NCBI GenBank assembly: GCA_037903355.1
Contig: JBAJFE010000005.1
Location: 3,224,001 to 3,288,000, forward strand
DNA: 64,000 nucleotides
Source: Trichuris trichiura
Lineage: Eukaryota; Nematoda; Enoplea; Trichinellida; Trichuridae
Direction: 5' to 3'
Shown here: positions 43,601-55,022 of the stretch, in pieces
How the letters are laid out: each line of letters begins with the position of its first letter
Numbering within the stretch: position 1 is the stretch's first letter
Made by a program: the position numbers and the translations under genes
Notes under the pieces: generated by a model
What the model saw: the letters and a program-made list of their open reading frames with translations, nothing else
Told to the model about the DNA's origin: nothing
The model's database searches: none

Positions 43601-44361
43601 TGACCTTGGACGCTGGCTGTAATTGAAAACTTGCAAAAGCCTTCTTTTCGCAGCTCTGAGACCTTCGGAAGCTTCCCAGCGTAGAACCTAATTTAAGCAA
43701 ACGACAATAACTAGTTGGAAATTAGTCACTTATTCAGCCAAATATCGCTAAGCGGAACCAAGAAGTTAGCGTGTAAATAGGCACCACATGGCAGGGAGAA
43801 CCTGAGAACGATAAATAGAATATTTGAACTGTTCTTGAAAACCCGGTGTTTCTTAACGGGATGATGGATTTTCATATCTTCAATACGGTGTTTGACTAGC
43901 CCGTTGATGAAGTCTGAAATCAAACCGAAGCAAAAGCCCTTCCAACGGATGGATGAGCAATTATTAACGAGAAATTCCGAACAAGATCTTAGCAATTTCG
44001 GAGCTTTCGGGATCAACGTCGCCAGCGATGATGTTAATATAAGTTTTACTGCGATGGTAGGGTATTTATAGGACGAGGAGGGGCGCCAGTTGGCATGGAA
44101 CAACAACCCGTTTTACTGATAACAGAAACACCGCGCGATTCGTCCTCAGCGGTATTAAACTGACGTAATTCAGTTTAATTAATTCATAATTACGTCGGTT
44201 TATTACCGCTAAGGAGAGGTCACCTGCGGCGTGGAAGCAGCGGACGTTGAAGGTTTATTGTATTCCAAACGGGACACACATTCCATAAGAAAAACAAATT
44301 AATCATGAAAACCTACAGTTCCGTACGAAAAAGCCATATTTTCAAGAGATAAAGTATTTAC

Positions 44362-44379
44362 GTTTGACGAAACGACCAT
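44362..44379 (-). pseudogene. orphan first exon of a lost ML gene
   Basis: The 18-nt exon MVVSSN followed by GTAAAT aligns with exon 1 of gene A (MGTSSK) in the duplicated block. No later ML exons lie downstream on the minus strand (43.0-44.3 kb). The corresponding TATA box has decayed (ATAAACAG near 44465). The duplication therefore carried a promoter and first exon without the gene body, or the body was lost. Confidence 0.75.
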
Positions 44380-45565
44380 AGTTAGTCTATTATAAGACGA
44401 TGTTGAGCGCAGAATGGTTAGTGCGCGTAAAGAAGATGAGTTGGAGACGCACGTTCCGTTTGCTGTTTATGCTATCGCGTATGAATAATTCACCATGGCG
44501 GCAATGTAGGGAGTGTAGTTTCATACTTTTTCCTTTTTGTTTCTATGAATTATTACAATAACCTATTCCGCGTCTCGCTGTTACGTCATAAGCATGACGA
44601 TGGAAAGTTCGTTAGGTTAATCGTTTATAAATGCTTTCGAAACAATGTCGCCTTTTATTAAGTGCTTTTCAAATTAATGCAGCACATAGCTTTCAGCTTT
44701 GTCGCGTGTTAGCGCAGCTTAATTTGCATTCGTTTGCGTATGGTTAATTTCATTTTTGTACCCGTTCGTTGTGGGTTTACGCTGCTTTCCGCGGAACCGT
44801 TAATTCAGAGTTTCTTTTCTCTTCGATGTCAGTCAATAAGCGATTATAACAGTTGCGCTTGTACGCGATCCCTTTTTTGAATTGTTCTTATTCTCAATTT
44901 AAGAATGCGCTTTTTTTCGAGACAAATCAGCGCTTCTAAATGTAGAAAAGCAGTTTAAGAAAAGGCAGTTGCGCATTTTTATCGATAACTAACCTTATCC
45001 GCACAGAGAAAGTTCTTTCAATAGTTTTACATGTTTGACAAGCGCTAGCAACCAGCGTTCGTCTATTATATCCTGTTTTCTTTGTTCATAATGGCGAACA
45101 AATATGAGCGCATGAACGTTGAATTAAGACATCTTGGCTTAACTTTTCCTTTCTTCGCTCATTCTGAGAATAGCAGACATTTTCTTCACTATGGTGATTT
45201 TCAAGCGGCCTGCAGCGCCAGTAGCTTTTAAATTTAGGTGAAGTGAAATTGTTGAATTTGGGTTCGTGAATGCGTACGCGTTTGTTTTGGTCGCACTCTG
45301 TCAGTTTCGTTAGCTTGCATGTACGGGAAGTAATTCGGCAACGTTTGCGTGAGGAATAGCTCAGAATACAACTGTGCCTAACTATCAGATTATGAAGATG
45401 TTTTGCGTGGCGTAGAAATGCTCATTCTAGAAGAATTCTTTGTTCAAGCATACATTTTAATCACCAGCACTTAAGAAGCGTGTGAATTCAGTAGAGACGC
45501 TATTAAACGTAAGAAGTTACGTTGCGCATTATCTCAGCGCTTGACGCGCCTCAGAGCTTTCCTTT

Positions 45566-46951
45566 TTAACGGTCATCTTCCCAGAGAGGCAACACGTTAG
45601 TTGTGTCGTCTATGTGGAATTTCATGATTGCGCAAACCAAGTCGTTTCCATTTTGATCGCGCAGTTCAAATCGTACATCGATGTTAGTCTGAAATTGCGA
45701 AAAGATAGTGTGCCGAAGAAATTGCCATACGAATGACGAAGAAATGGAAAAATCATTAGCACAAGCGAATGTCTGATCCTGCGCGTTCGATTGAGCGAAC
45801 AACATTTTTGTGCTCTGGGAAAGGGACAACTTACTTTGTCGGCATTTTTCCGAGTATGAAATTTTTGTATGTAGATAACTCGTTTCTTCGGCTGTAAGGG
45901 ACAAGTTAGCCCGGAATGTTTGCATCCATTCGGGTTATCGAGTGGGTGCGGCTCATATTTGTGACGTGTTTTGTCTTGCATAACGGCCGTTATTTTGGTC
46001 ACTGGTTTTCCTAAATTCGTGCGCTATCGCTGTTGGTGTATGATATGAGCGCATCTATCTACTTGGGGCAAAGCGGATTTGCAACGTAGTTTCTCCTCCT
46101 CTCTTCAGAGTGCAGTTACGGCGCTCATCGCACGGGTCTACCTCTATCCACATTATTTTTGCTCTAGAGCCTTAAGCAGTTAAAATTTGAAAAATCCCAT
46201 GAAATGGCGCCTCATGAAGTGGTCTCACCGCAGTCGTGGTAGCTTACCCATTGTCCTCCTTGAGCATGTGTCAAATATGCCAGGAGAAGGAAGACACATT
46301 TCGATACCTGTAATCAGAAGTTTCTAGTTAATTCACAAAACAACTATCTTAAAAATTATCTGTAGGGATAGCTTGACGGAATGTGTTTCGTAGCTTATAG
46401 CTTAAAAATAATTGTTTCTCAATGCAGTAGCCACTTTTCGTTTGAATATAGACGACTGGTTTTGTTGGCTTTCCGTTAGGCATAACTGCGCTTGCGTAAT
46501 AAGCTTTGCTGACGGAATAGATTTTGGTTATAAAATGCTTACCTCTCGTTTTAAGCTTTAAAATTAACAGTCATACCTTATGGTTTCAAGGTTGATCTTG
46601 TGGTTCACGGGTTTGGCCTGTTGGATGTATGTGTAAGTAAACTTCAAGGTGCCCTACCAACGAATGGATGAGCAGATTGTTAGAGAAAATACAGGACAGT
46701 TCAGATATCATACTGTCCTCCCTTACACTGCTGACGACGTAGCAAGAGCAGTTCCGAAACGTACGGTATCAAAAATGTTTTGTATTTTCTCTAACAATTT
46801 GCTCATCCATTCGTTGGTTGGGCACTTTGAAGTTTACTGACAGATACATCCAACAGGCCAAACTCGTGAACCAGAAAACCAACTATGAAACAACCGAAAC
46901 CTGTTAAAAGACATCCCGTCTTTCGAAACATACCTTATGGTTAAGATGCAT
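45566..46951 (-). CDS. NPC2-like ML-domain protein C
   Basis: Five minus exons close in phase: 46951-46934, 46307-46229, 46170-46063, 46010-45835, 45688-45566, giving 167 residues. Exon 1 is MHLNHK, then VSKCVFLLLAYLTHAQG, YHDCG, WIEVDPCDERRNCTLKRG, NPNGCKHSGLTCPLQPKK, DVRFELRDQNGNDLVC and LPLWEDDR. Paralog of gene B from the segmental duplication, with changes concentrated in exon 2 and the C-terminus. Intron 1 is enlarged by a foldback element whose 14-nt target duplication copies the splice donor, so two identical donors exist (before 46933 and before 46577). Use of the inner donor would read through the element. Confidence 0.88.
46587..46928. mobile_element. foldback element in intron 1 of ML gene C
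   Basis: About 342 nt with long inverted arms (left about 46600-46690, right about 46790-46880) is flanked by the direct repeat cataccttatggtt at 46573-46586 and 46929-46942. The empty site is preserved in gene B at 42641-42654. The arms match the inner palindrome of the GDH intron element (5178-5428). It has no coding frame, so it must be moved in trans. Confidence 0.9.
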
Positions 46952-47027
46952 GTTGAAGCAACAAGAATTGGCGAGGTGTACGCGCGCGATAGTTTTCGAA
47001 TTTCTTTGCTACTCAGGCGCTCCTTCT

Positions 47028-47035
47028 GCTTTTAT
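47028..47035 (-). promoter_or_regulatory. TATA-like box of ML gene C
   Basis: ATAAAAGC on the minus strand, about 80 nt before the gene C ATG, identical to the box of gene B. Confidence 0.55.
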
Positions 47036-47549
47036 TCTTTTTTTTAATGGATGCAGGCAAGTCGTAGCCATTGACGTTGTTTGGGCTGTATAATTGCTCC
47101 TGTCACTAATCGAATAGCGTTTTGGGCAAAAGCTAAAATACTTTTGTTTGTTTTTGAGAAGTAAAGTGGTCACCACTCATGTGCGGTGCGCCTTAACTTG
47201 CTTACGAATGAGTATTTTTGAAGGGCGGCGTCTTTTTAGCTACTGCGTTTGAGCGGCTGTTTATTAAGCCATTCGTGGCTATTAGTGTGGGAGGAGGTTA
47301 CGGGTTAAAAAATGAAAGTCTTTTGCGGTCGGCTATATTCGTTGTTGTGCTTTTATGTCGTTCAGGATAGGATTGTTCCCAATATTAATAACTCTTTTGT
47401 CAATTTTAGTACTTTTTGTGTTTGGTTGTTCAACTAGGCTTCAGCTTTAATTTTTCTCTTAAGAATGAAATTACTTTGATGTTTGGCGCGCTAACTTTAA
47501 CGTAAAGTGGAAGCAGACATTTAGCGGCTCACTATATTCCGTTTTACAT

Positions 47550-47850
47550 ATATGGTCAGTAGTCATGTATGCCCCTACCATTTGTTCCCATATGAAGTTT
47601 TTTGCTGGATGGGATAAGGGACTGGTCTATGCGTTAGGCATTCTCTATAGGCAGAGGATATTTTCAATGCTCAATGTCCTAATCTATTACGGTAGAGCTG
47701 CAGAAGCAAAGCTGTCCAAGTTTGAGCAGCAGTTGATGATCATGTTGAAATGGAGGATTTTGCATGACAAATGTTTCCAGAAAAGGTTATTGGTTGCTGT
47801 ACGAAAATGGAAAATTAACAGAGGAGCAATTAGGTAGACATTAATGCACA
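47550..47850. pseudogene. second degraded copy of the 43.3-kb GPCR-flank relic
   Basis: 47560-47730 matches 43260-43435 (ttcccatatgaag..., then agcaaagctgtccaa). The similarity to the GPCR itself is weak here. It marks the end of the segmental duplication. The open frame across it (47565-47837) is therefore unlikely to be a gene. Confidence 0.55.
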
Positions 47851-48845
47851 GAAATCAAATAATTTGACTTTATCAACTGTCGTCGTTTTCTTATTTGCAT
47901 ACTTTGCCCTCATTCTGCGACATGTTGAAATTTTGTACGTGCTTTGAATCCTTATTTTTTGTCTAGCTTCCATGTTTTACGTATTAGAAATTCGATTAAC
48001 TTAAAATGGTGGTAGTTCACCGTGTACACGTAGCTGCAAGCGAAATATTGACAGGTTTGTGACCGGTCAGCGGATTTGCTACTGCATATAGCAAACTGGT
48101 TTTTCCGCAGGTGCTCTCATGGTCCTATTTTCTTGCTAAATTTCGTGGTCATAGACATTACATTGTTGCTGTGTGCGAACAAAGCTCAAGGAGACTTAAC
48201 AATTCTCTGCAATGCTTTCGTCTTACTGCCTTAATTTATACTACGCGTATTGATAAGCAAATGTTTCAGTGAACGATTTAGCGAATTCCTGACAATAATT
48301 GCTCTTATATTTCCACCGAAGAAAAAGTTATTAGTCTATTTATTATTAATAATAAGAGATTCATTCGGCAAAAGTAGTGAGAATTTCGCAAGTGGCCGTG
48401 AATGAATAGATGGAATGTGCTGTTATTGATTAGCTTTCGGAATGGAGATGAGTGTTACTCAGAAGCGCGGGAATGTTATAGGTGTAAATATTCGGGTGGC
48501 ACCATTATTAGATGCTCTATTGGGAAGTGAAGGGAACAAGTGCAGGCGGAAAATTAAAGAAACGCTAACGAATTGATAATTTCTACTCCTAACGTGTATT
48601 TCATTTAAAAGTCAAGGCATTCTTTGGATTTCAAAGTCGTTGAATAGGTATTCTTTTCTTACGCTTCCAATGAAAAGACATTGCACTTCGAAAATGCTAA
48701 TTCGTAAGCAGGTTAAAGCGTACCGCAAATTCGGCGCTGTCATCCTACCGTCACGAGCAATAGAGCGCGTTACTGTAATGCAAAAGACCAAGTTCATAAT
48801 GGCTCTGTTAAACGGCAAAGCCGATGAATAAATTATCCGTAATTG

Positions 48846-48852
48846 GATAAAA
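48846..48852 (+). promoter_or_regulatory. TATA-like box of ML gene D
   Basis: GGATAAAAGAG, 77 nt before the gene D ATG. Upstream GATGAATAAATTAT matches the same position at gene E (GATGAATAAACCAT). Confidence 0.6.
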
Positions 48853-48922
48853 GAGGATGCACTACGTGTGGCTATGAATTTGACACGTCACCGCACGCGC
48901 ATATCGTGAAGTGGGCCCAGAA

Positions 48923-50335
48923 ATGCTCTTCGGTTGTAAGGTACGCCGCGTTTGCTGAGAAAAAGAAGTGTATATCATTTGTTATATATAAATCAATAGC
49001 GATCATTTACAATGCAATATTAAAGTGGACAGTATGTACAGTCGTACATCATGCGTAAATGTTTGAACTGAGCTGACTCTGTAAAAGCTAACATGGAGGT
49101 AGTTCATCTACGCAGATTAAGCTTGGACTGCTGCTACATTTTTCCTTCTTAAACACTCACAACGTGGCATCACGATAGAAACTAGCTGGAAATCTAAGTT
49201 GCTGTCACTTTAGCTGCGCTTTTATTTTTAATATGCCTGTTCAAAAATGGGCTGTACGAAACTTTTACAAGTACAAACTTGTTTGATTACAGGTATTCAA
49301 ATGTTACTTGCTGATCCTAGCATGCTGTCTGTATGCTGGCGGAGAATTTATCAAATACGAAGATTGCGGTGATTGCTTGCTAACGAAGCAACATTTTTTC
49401 AAAAAATTTCAAAATTCAACTGCTTAAGGTTCCAAAAGCAAAGTGGTATGGGTACAGGTAGACCAATGCAATGATCGCTCTAACTGCACTCTGGTGAAAG
49501 GATCGAATGCGGAATTTTCCGTTAGGTTCATACCAAGTATTTTTTGCCCTGCGTTGCCGCACCTGTCAAGCAGTTATTGCGTATCAATTTAGAAAATATG
49601 ATAACGGATTTCAGGGCCGTCGCTTATGTCCAATCAGGTGAAGGTTGGCCGGCTTATAAATTCACCATGCCGGCTGGGTGCGAAAATGTTCGCGAAGTTT
49701 GTAACGTGGACGGTGGAGAGGAGGCTACATATCGCACGACAGTTTTTGTTCCTAAAGAACTTCCCAGCGTAAGTGACCACTTAACTGGCTGGCAAACACC
49801 GCGTCACACGTCCTTGAGCCTTGTCAATATGTTCTTCTGCGGGTTAATGTCAAAACATCAAACGTACAAACATGATTGACTAAGAAAGATTAAGATAAAA
49901 ATATATACACTGCAGAGCAGAAGGGGAAAGTTTCCTTTCAAATAATGTCCAGTTGAAGTATTAGGTTTTGTTATTGCTCTTAATGTTTTTTACGTCTTTT
50001 ATGCTAATACGATCCTGCGAGCACTGTTCTTAGTCAGTTTTGCTCGTTGGGCACAAACAACAGGGCAGTGTCACTGCTGACAGCTCCATCCGAAGAAATC
50101 TTTGAAGCTGGGCTGTGTACTTGTCCTTAAAGGCAACGCGGTTGTTTTGGCACCCAAGAAAAAGATACATAAAATGGGATTCACGTTCCGTCATTGCAGT
50201 CTTATTGCAACTTTTTCACTTTGTTGTTCCCTTCTGTTATAGGAGAAGACCAATGTTGAATTTACGCTGTTAGACGCAAATGAACAAACGTTGGTTTGCT
50301 TACTCATGAGCGGATACGTTGGCGATCCAAAATAA
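48923..50335 (+). CDS. NPC2-like ML-domain protein D
   Basis: Five plus exons close in phase: 48923-48940, 49293-49368, 49429-49536, 49593-49768, 50243-50335, giving 156 residues. Exon 1 is MLFGCK; exon 2 gives VFKCYLLILACCLYAGG and YEDCG. Then WVQVDQCNDRSNCTLVKG, FRAVAYVQ, AGCENVREVCNV, VEFTLLDANEQTLVC and LLMSGYVGDPK. It is the shortest member: the tail ends about 10-20 residues after the last Cys region. The first of the plus-strand half of the cluster, so the cluster is split into divergent arms between genes C and D. Confidence 0.87.
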
Positions 50336-50827
50336 TTTGACGAATCACTTTTGTTGAACAACGGTGAAAGAATTCGGTCTTCCCCAAAAAGGACAATCTA
50401 TTGTCATTATAAATTTACACCGGACTTTTATCTATGTTGCCCAACTATCAACAACCTGCGACCTTTTGGGAATATTGACAATTAAAATTCATTGCGCTTA
50501 AGATCGCGCGCCAACATGAATGTCTGCTCACTAAGCAAACAATTGCCTAAGACCAATGACCGCCGATCAATATCCGTTCACTTTTCCAAGTAAAAATTGC
50601 CTATTTGTCGTTAATAATAGATAACGCAGTTACGAGTTGTGAAACTACGCGTCTATGCAAATGAAGTCATTCGGCTTGAATCAGCCTATGCGGTGTAGCG
50701 TGGAATCGAAAAAACACTGCTCTGAACAAAAATGTAACAATTCCTGATCGAATTTCTTTCTTTGCCACTTTCTGCGTGTTTGGAACTTTTTAAGTTGAAG
50801 TCTCATAATCCGCCGTAATTTTATGAC

Positions 50828-51305
50828 CCTCATTAGAGTGGGCGTACATTCGGAAAGGAATGGCTTAATTTGGCATACTGCCTTTATAGTGGGAGCTTTT
50901 GTGCAACGCGTTACTTCGCAGTTCGTTTGTCGGCTGGAAATCAACTTAGAAACTTTCGGGTTCCTTATTTCAACTGCGGTACATTCATAAGCTACTTTGG
51001 TATCCATAACGGCCGTTAACTTAACTATTCTTTATTCAAAATTCATACACTACCACCGCTTCTGCTTGGAATGAAATGAATAGACAGGTGTGTATTTAAT
51101 CGTCTTTTCAGAGTGCAATTATGAGCGTCATCACGTGGGTTCACCATTATTGATAATATCTTAGTTTTATAGCATAATGCAGTTGAACTTCGAAAAGGAG
51201 TCCCATCTCAGAAGTCTGACAACAGTCTGCGCAGTCGATCTATCACTACCCTTAGCGCGGGTTAAAATGGGAGCAAAGATGTGCGGAAAGAAATTGTTTT
51301 TAATA
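50828..51305 (-). pseudogene. degenerate ML-domain gene (G)
   Basis: ML exons can be traced on the minus strand: exon 2-like at about 51305-51233, exon 3-like at about 51180-51070 (PRDDAHNCTLKRR), and exon 4-like at about 51029-50828 (LTAVMDTKVAYEC...CTKAP). The exon 2 donor GT has become CA, the Cys of PCxD is Arg, and exon 2 and the exon 4 acceptor no longer keep frame. No exon 5 is found. It lies between genes D and E on the opposite strand. Confidence 0.8.
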
Positions 51306-51792
51306 GCGAACGCTTTCAAATGTGTCCATAGCTTCAGCGATAACGATCGATCTCTTCAGATGTGCCTAGCAAAATGAATCTTGTACTTATGTGCTTTTTC
51401 TTCCCCTTCTCTAACACTTTGCCATTATGGGTAACCCTTCTGATATCGCTTTATCAGATTTGCCTTTGTACCTGTGATTGCATGGAATGCATTTGCATAA
51501 ATGGTACAACTTTGCGATACTTAATTTGCTTCTCAGTTTCACCTTCTCTCTCCCTCTAAAAACTTAAGAGTTTGTTCTTGATGGAACAACGTTCGCTCTT
51601 TTTGAAGGAAAAAGTCTACATCTCACAAACGTTTTCGCGATTTGTCCGTTTTGAAATTGATGTCGTCCTACTGTGCCAGTTGAAGAATTCATATTATAGA
51701 CAGTTCACAAGTACAAGCATATATATATATATATAGAAAGCGCGGCGCTATTACGCAAAGTATGAAATGTCTATATTATTATTATTATTGTA

Positions 51793-51960
51793 TCGAAAGA
51801 CTGGGTATCTTTTAACAGGCTTTGGTTGTTTCATAGTTGTTCCTCCGGTTCACAGGTCTGGCCTGTTGGATGTATCTGTAAGTAAACTTCAAAATGCCCT
51901 ACCAACGAATGGATGAGCAAATTGTTAGAAAAATTACAGAACAATTCAATACAATTCAGT
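51793..51960. mobile_element. single arm of the foldback element family
   Basis: Contains the terminus (cgaaagac, then cttttaacaggctttgg) and the arm body (cctgttggatgtatctgtaa, ccaacgaatggatgagcaaa). It shows the full end that is partly missing at the left of the 46.6-kb copy. The second arm is absent. Confidence 0.8.
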
Positions 51961-52169
51961 ATATATATATTCTTCATTTTTCTTTTTTCTTCTCTTCTCT
52001 CCTTTCTAACGGGTGCGTTATTCAGAATACAAAAATTTTTTGCGGCTTTGCTACCCGTTCGTTAGTTAAAAAACGTTTATTTCCAAACGTTTAACCCGCG
52101 GAGCTTTCGGGCCACACCAGGGCCCGTCATCAGCGCTAAGTGCGCCGCCGTCGCATATATATATATATA

Positions 52170-52339
52170 CAGCAGAACCTCCGAAATTGACCACCTCTCT
52201 ATGTCGACCACCTCCCTAAGTTGACCGAATTTTGACCACTTGGTTGGTCCGCAAGTTAATAATATAATATACCCACAGTCTCCTATGTTGACCAGTTTTT
52301 CCCGGTCCCTTGGATGGTCAACTTACGGAGGTTCTACTG
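52170..52339. mobile_element. 170-bp MITE, TA-flanked, pogo/Tc1-mariner type ends
   Basis: Terminal inverted repeats read cagcagaacctccgaaattg on the left and cagtagaacctccgtaagtt on the complement of the right. Both sides are flanked by TA inside AT runs, the target preference of the Tc1/mariner/pogo superfamily. Internal sequence repeats the ttgaccacc motif. No coding capacity. Confidence 0.8.
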
Positions 52340-52372
<33 letters not shown>

Positions 52373-53718
52373 TATATATGTTACTGGCAATGTACAAAAT
52401 CAGGCATTCTGCAGAATGCTTAAAATCTTTAGGCGATATATGAAACGCTTACTGTTTTACGCATTTCATATGCATTCTATACAATGCCCACTGGCAAACC
52501 GGCAAAGTATTACATCGGCTATTTTTACCCACTCCCCTCTAAGCCTACAGTGGCGCTACCTACTGAACAGAATAGGTTCTTTTTTTGCTACTTTGGAAAT
52601 TATACCTTTTTCTATCTCAGCTTAGGTTTAGGGTAGGGTGGAACCGGATAATCGACAAGGCTGCAAGAGACGTAGATTACTTTGGACGTAGAATCTTGAT
52701 AGCTGCCGTATTCTGCACTAACCTAAGTCTAAGCCAAAATGTAAGTACTGCGCAGCCTTGTCGTCGTCAGAAAAGAGTACAGTTTGGCCAGTAGGTGACG
52801 TCATCGCAGGTTTTCAGGATCGTATGTGACAAGACCATAAAATTCTTCACTGCTTAAGATGTGATTCACACTTTGCCTAAGTCTTGTTTCGGGTTCTATA
52901 TAATGCCCAGGCAAAGTACGCAGCATACTAAAATAATATAAGCATTTCATACTTTGCGTAATAGCGCCGCGCTTTCTATGAAATAAATCTGCCCATTTCA
53001 TAGAAAGCATTTCATATATACATATACACATATACATATATATATATATGTATATCTTTGTTCAGTTATTACAGAATAAGGTTTCTACTGTTCTACTTAT
53101 CTGCATGTTTATAGTCGCGTCAAATCACGAACAAATTAAAAGTTTTACATTGTACTACAGCAGTCAAGCAAAGCAGGCAGTTATTCGAGATGTTCGACAA
53201 ATGGTTTGTCAAATTCTTGACAACCGCTCGTGCACTTTTTTGGAAGAATAATTATAAAGACTGTATTCAACGAAAGCGAATGAATATTCGTTAACGAAAT
53301 AATGAATGCGCAATTGAAGTGCACAATTAAGTATTAGTTCGATTCGCTGGAAAAAAAGACCAAGTATTTGAATATTCGGATGGTATTGTCTTGAAGAACA
53401 AAGGGAGCTGATACGGCATGCAAATTAGTTGAACCCAGACGATTTTAAAAGGCCTGCTGTTAATAGGTAGTTCACATTAAAAATCGCGGCCTTCTTTTAA
53501 TTTCAAAATGATTTTAAGAAGTGCGCTTTTCTTGCTTTCAGCGGAAAAGCGAATCGCTTCGAAGGTTTCCATTCGTAAACAACTGAGTGTCCACAGCGGT
53601 TGCTTCACCGTAATCTAAGCGTTGAAAATTAAACGAACCTATTGTAATGATTCAAAAAACTAAGTTTAATGCGCCGCGACGGCATTGGCACGCTGATGAA
53701 TAAACCATCTATAATAGG

Positions 53719-53726
53719 ATAAAAGG
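53719..53726 (+). promoter_or_regulatory. TATA-like box of ML gene E
   Basis: ATAAAAGG, 79 nt before the gene E ATG, preceded by GATGAATAAACCAT as at gene D. Confidence 0.6.
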
Positions 53727-53797
53727 AAAAGTAAAACTTGTAGCCACGAACTTTGCAGCGCAGCGACGCTTACACTTTCCACTGGTTTCCTGTGAAG

Positions 53798-55022
53798 ATG
53801 CTTTCCGATGGAAAAGTATGTTGGTCTCTCGCATCGATTAGTATATTGGGCATTTGGTGAGAAGTAGATATTCTGACTTTCTGTGAAAGCATCAAACGAA
53901 CACCAATTAGCTGTTTTCTTGCCTTTTGCAAGGATTCTCCAAAGTTAAAATGCGTTATAAAATCCCACTTTGCTTAAAAGTCTTATGACCAGGCGGGTAC
54001 AAGATTAATTGCACCCACTTTAACTGTGTACATGCTCATAGTTACAACAATGGTAACACAATTTAACGTGTCCTTAAAAATGGACAGTAAGATGCTTTCT
54101 GTGTCAAGTACAAATTTCTGATTACAGATATTGAAATGCGCCTTGCTCGTCTTAGCTTGCTGCATGTATGTTGGCGGTCAATATGTTCAGTACTCAAATT
54201 GTGGTGAGACTTAACGGAACGGCATTTTTTTATGACGCATTTCAAAGTTCAACTGTTTAAGGCTCTAGAGGCAATGTTCTATCGGTACAGTTGGTTCCAT
54301 GCGATGATCCTTCTAACTGCACTCTGGTGAGAGGAACGAATTCGAGGTTGATTATTCAATTCATTCCAAGTACTTTGCCTTTGCACGATTCCACACCGGA
54401 GCAGTAAAAATGTACCAATTTAGATAATGTTGTAAGTGATTTACAAGCGGTGGCGTATGTCAGACTAGGTGGTTTGGCCCGAACAATCAGATTGCCTATT
54501 CCTTCTGGATGCAAGAAAAATGCCAACGTGTGTAATAAGGGATGGAAACAGGTGGTCACCTTCGAAACAGATTTTATAATCCGTAAAAATCTTCCAAAGG
54601 TAAGCGATTGATTTCTCAATAGGCAGAGATGGTCAAATGACTTTGAGTCTATAGGAATGTGATATTTCACCGACTATGCTCAAAGTTTTAAACGCTCAGA
54701 CCTTTAAGCAAGGAAGCAATTTAACGGAAAATATCCCTAATCCAATTTTAAATGTTCTCAATAGCAATGTAATTCGGCTGAACATAAATAAGTTGTATTG
54801 CCAAAAACTGTCACATGTTTAATGGAATTTGCCTTTTATCGTTATTCGTTTTGTAGCGTCCTCCTATTTCAGGTTGCAGTGGCAGTTCGATTCGTGCTGC
54901 TTGACCAATACGAAAGAGCACTAGTTTGCGTGCGCATGAATGCTCACGTTGATGACCACATTGATTTGAATGATTTGAGGAGGATTATTAAAAAGAAGAA
55001 TTCCAATTATCCCAATCGATAA
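53798..55022 (+). CDS. NPC2-like ML-domain protein E
   Basis: Five plus exons close in phase: 53798-53815, 54128-54203, 54262-54369, 54424-54599, 54873-55022, giving 175 residues. Exon 1 is MLSDGK; exon 2 gives ILKCALLVLACCMYVGG and YSNCG. Then VQLVPCDDPSNCTLVRG, LQAVAYVRLG, SGCKKNANVCNK, VAVRFVLLDQYERALVC and VRMNAHVDDH. The C-terminus is extended and basic (LRRIIKKKNSNYPNR), unlike the acidic ends of A-C. Closest to gene F by exon 1, signal peptide and tail. Confidence 0.88.

Larger units (their letters stand above)
44350..47750. repeat. segmental duplication, copy 2
   Basis: Second copy of the block at 40390-43450. It carries the orphan first exon, gene C (paralog of B), a foldback element and a second GPCR-like relic at the end. 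Confidence 0.9.
51735..52985. mobile_element. possible composite element with ~40-nt inverted ends
   Basis: agaaagcgcggcgctattac and the following ~20 nt at about 51736-51775 recur inverted at about 52940-52980. The interval holds an arm of the foldback family (51793-51960) and a small TA-flanked MITE (52170-52339). A perfect hairpin (ctttctatgaaat and its complement) directly follows the right end. AT dinucleotide runs flank both ends. Confidence 0.6.

Noticed and set aside
53048..53251. 67-residue frame with a hydrophobic start
   Set aside because: Partly encoded by an AT dinucleotide run and followed by no further support; too short to call.
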